DNA of 6,392 nt from JASJHI01 sp033791105 (lineage in GTDB: Bacteria > Actinomycetota > Acidimicrobiia > Acidimicrobiales > Ilumatobacteraceae). A program made the translations under genes and the position numbers. The notes beneath the pieces were generated by a model. That model had not been told where the DNA came from, did no database searches, and saw only the letters and a program-made list of their open reading frames with translations. Of the stretch, positions 5,829-6,392 are shown piece by piece (within the stretch, counting starts at the first letter, position 1; each line of letters opens with the position of its first letter). The stretch is from assembly GCA_033791105.1 (NCBI GenBank), contig JASJHI010000500.1, positions 1-6,392 on the forward strand. The letters are read 5' to 3'.

Positions 5829-6392
5829 CTATTTGAGGAAGGACGGGACGTCGAAGTCGTCGTCGTCGTCGCCCGGCGCGAGCGGATCGGCGTCGTCGGT
5901 GTCATCTCCGAACAGCTCGGTGATGCGCGTCGGCGACGTGCGCGGAGCATCGCCCGCGTCGGCGCCACCGGGGGTTCGCGAGCCTTCGACCTGGTCGAAT
6001 CCCGCGGCGATCACGGTGACTCGAACCTCGTCGCCCATCTCGTCGTCGATCACCGTGCCGAAGATGATGTTCGCGTCGGCGTGCGCCACACCGTGAATGA
6101 TCTCGGCCGACGCGTTCATCTCGAACAATCCCATGCTCGACGGACCCGTGATGTTGAGCAGGATGCCTCGAGCGCCGTCGATTGCCGACTCGAGCAGCGG
6201 GCTGGAGATGGCCGCTTTGGCTGCCGAAACGGCGCGTTCGTCGCCGCTCGCCTGACCGATGCCCATGAGGGCCGTCCCGGCGTCCTTGAGGACCGCCCTG
6301 ACGTCGGCAAAGTCAGTGTTGATCAGGCCCGGCGTGGTGATCAGGCCGGTGATGCCGGACACGCCCTGCAGGAGGACCTCGTCGGCCATCTT
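5829..6392 (-). CDS. ftsZ: Cell division protein FtsZ, C-terminal part (N-terminus outside window)
   Basis: FtsZ is the tubulin-like GTPase that polymerises into the cytoplasmic Z-ring and recruits the divisome. The 187 visible codons start in the linking helix region (KMADEVLLQGVSGIT) and contain the T7 synergy loop GLINTDFADV. Its two aspartates, near 6312-6314 and 6303-6305, complete the GTPase site of the neighbouring subunit. Next come the GTALMGIG segment, SPLLE, and the C-terminal subdomain strands ANIIFGTVIDD and EVRVTVIAAGF. A short acidic linker with an Asp run then leads to the conserved C-terminal peptide DFDVPSFLK, the docking site for SepF and other partners. The stop is TAG at 5829-5831. 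The GTP-binding signature GGGTGTG lies outside the window, so this is a partial gene, not a broken one. The reading frame is intact and the family assignment is secure. Confidence 0.97.
   Translation of the reverse strand, partial: KMADEVLLQGVSGITGLITTPGLINTDFADVRAVLKDAGTALMGIGQASGDERAVSAAKAAISSPLLESAIDGARGILLNITGPSSMGLFEMNASAEIIHGVAHADANIIFGTVIDDEMGDEVRVTVIAAGFDQVEGSRTPGGADAGDAPRTSPTRITELFGDDTDDADPLAPGDDDDDFDVPSFLK

Noticed and set aside
5856..5874. A GTC trinucleotide run near the ftsZ 3' end as a microsatellite
   Set aside because: It encodes the Asp run of the FtsZ C-terminal linker, a normal acidic feature, and is short.

Overview
This is a high-G+C window in which every gene I can support lies on the minus strand, so it reads biologically from right to left. 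The order is ftsZ (3' part), pgeF (YfiH/laccase-domain), yggS (PLP-binding), sepF, a divIVA-domain gene, and ileS (5' part). This is the downstream end of an actinobacterial division and cell-wall (dcw) cluster, running from the tubulin-like division protein through the SepF anchor and a DivIVA coiled-coil protein to isoleucyl-tRNA synthetase. SepF together with a DivIVA protein and a eukaryote-like (type 2) IleRS points to Actinomycetota. The divergent DivIVA, the RADGD-type PgeF and the FtsZ tail ending VPSFLK suggest an Acidimicrobiia-like lineage, but that is inference, not proof.

Layout. Positions 6392-5829 hold the C-terminal part of FtsZ. A 35-base gap holding a 12-base palindrome leads to pgeF (5793-5080), whose stop overlaps the yggS start by 4 bases (ATGA). 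yggS ends at 4400 inside an 11-bp tandem duplication. A 108-base gap follows, with direct repeats, a possible -10 box and a strong Shine-Dalgarno sequence before sepF (4291-3722). The divIVA-like gene begins 22 bases later (3699-2734) with a good ribosome binding site. A 69-base gap then leads to ileS, which starts with GTG at 2664 and runs off the left edge after 888 codons. Its spacing to a TAGCAT box fits leaderless transcription. No gene-free stretch exceeds about 110 bases.

How the genes work together. FtsZ makes the Z-ring and SepF attaches it to the membrane through the FtsZ C-terminal peptide. The DivIVA-domain protein probably organises a pole or septum scaffold. PgeF (proofreading of wrong-amino-acid UDP-MurNAc precursors in E. 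coli) and YggS (pyridoxal-phosphate homeostasis) are housekeeping genes that usually travel with this cluster. IleRS is a translation enzyme at the cluster boundary.

I see no new defence system, mobile element, RNA gene or CRISPR array. The points of most interest are the apparent leaderless ileS, the charge-swapped membrane-binding loop and long acidic tail of the DivIVA protein, the absence of yggT between sepF and divIVA, and small repeats around the yggS-sepF junction.
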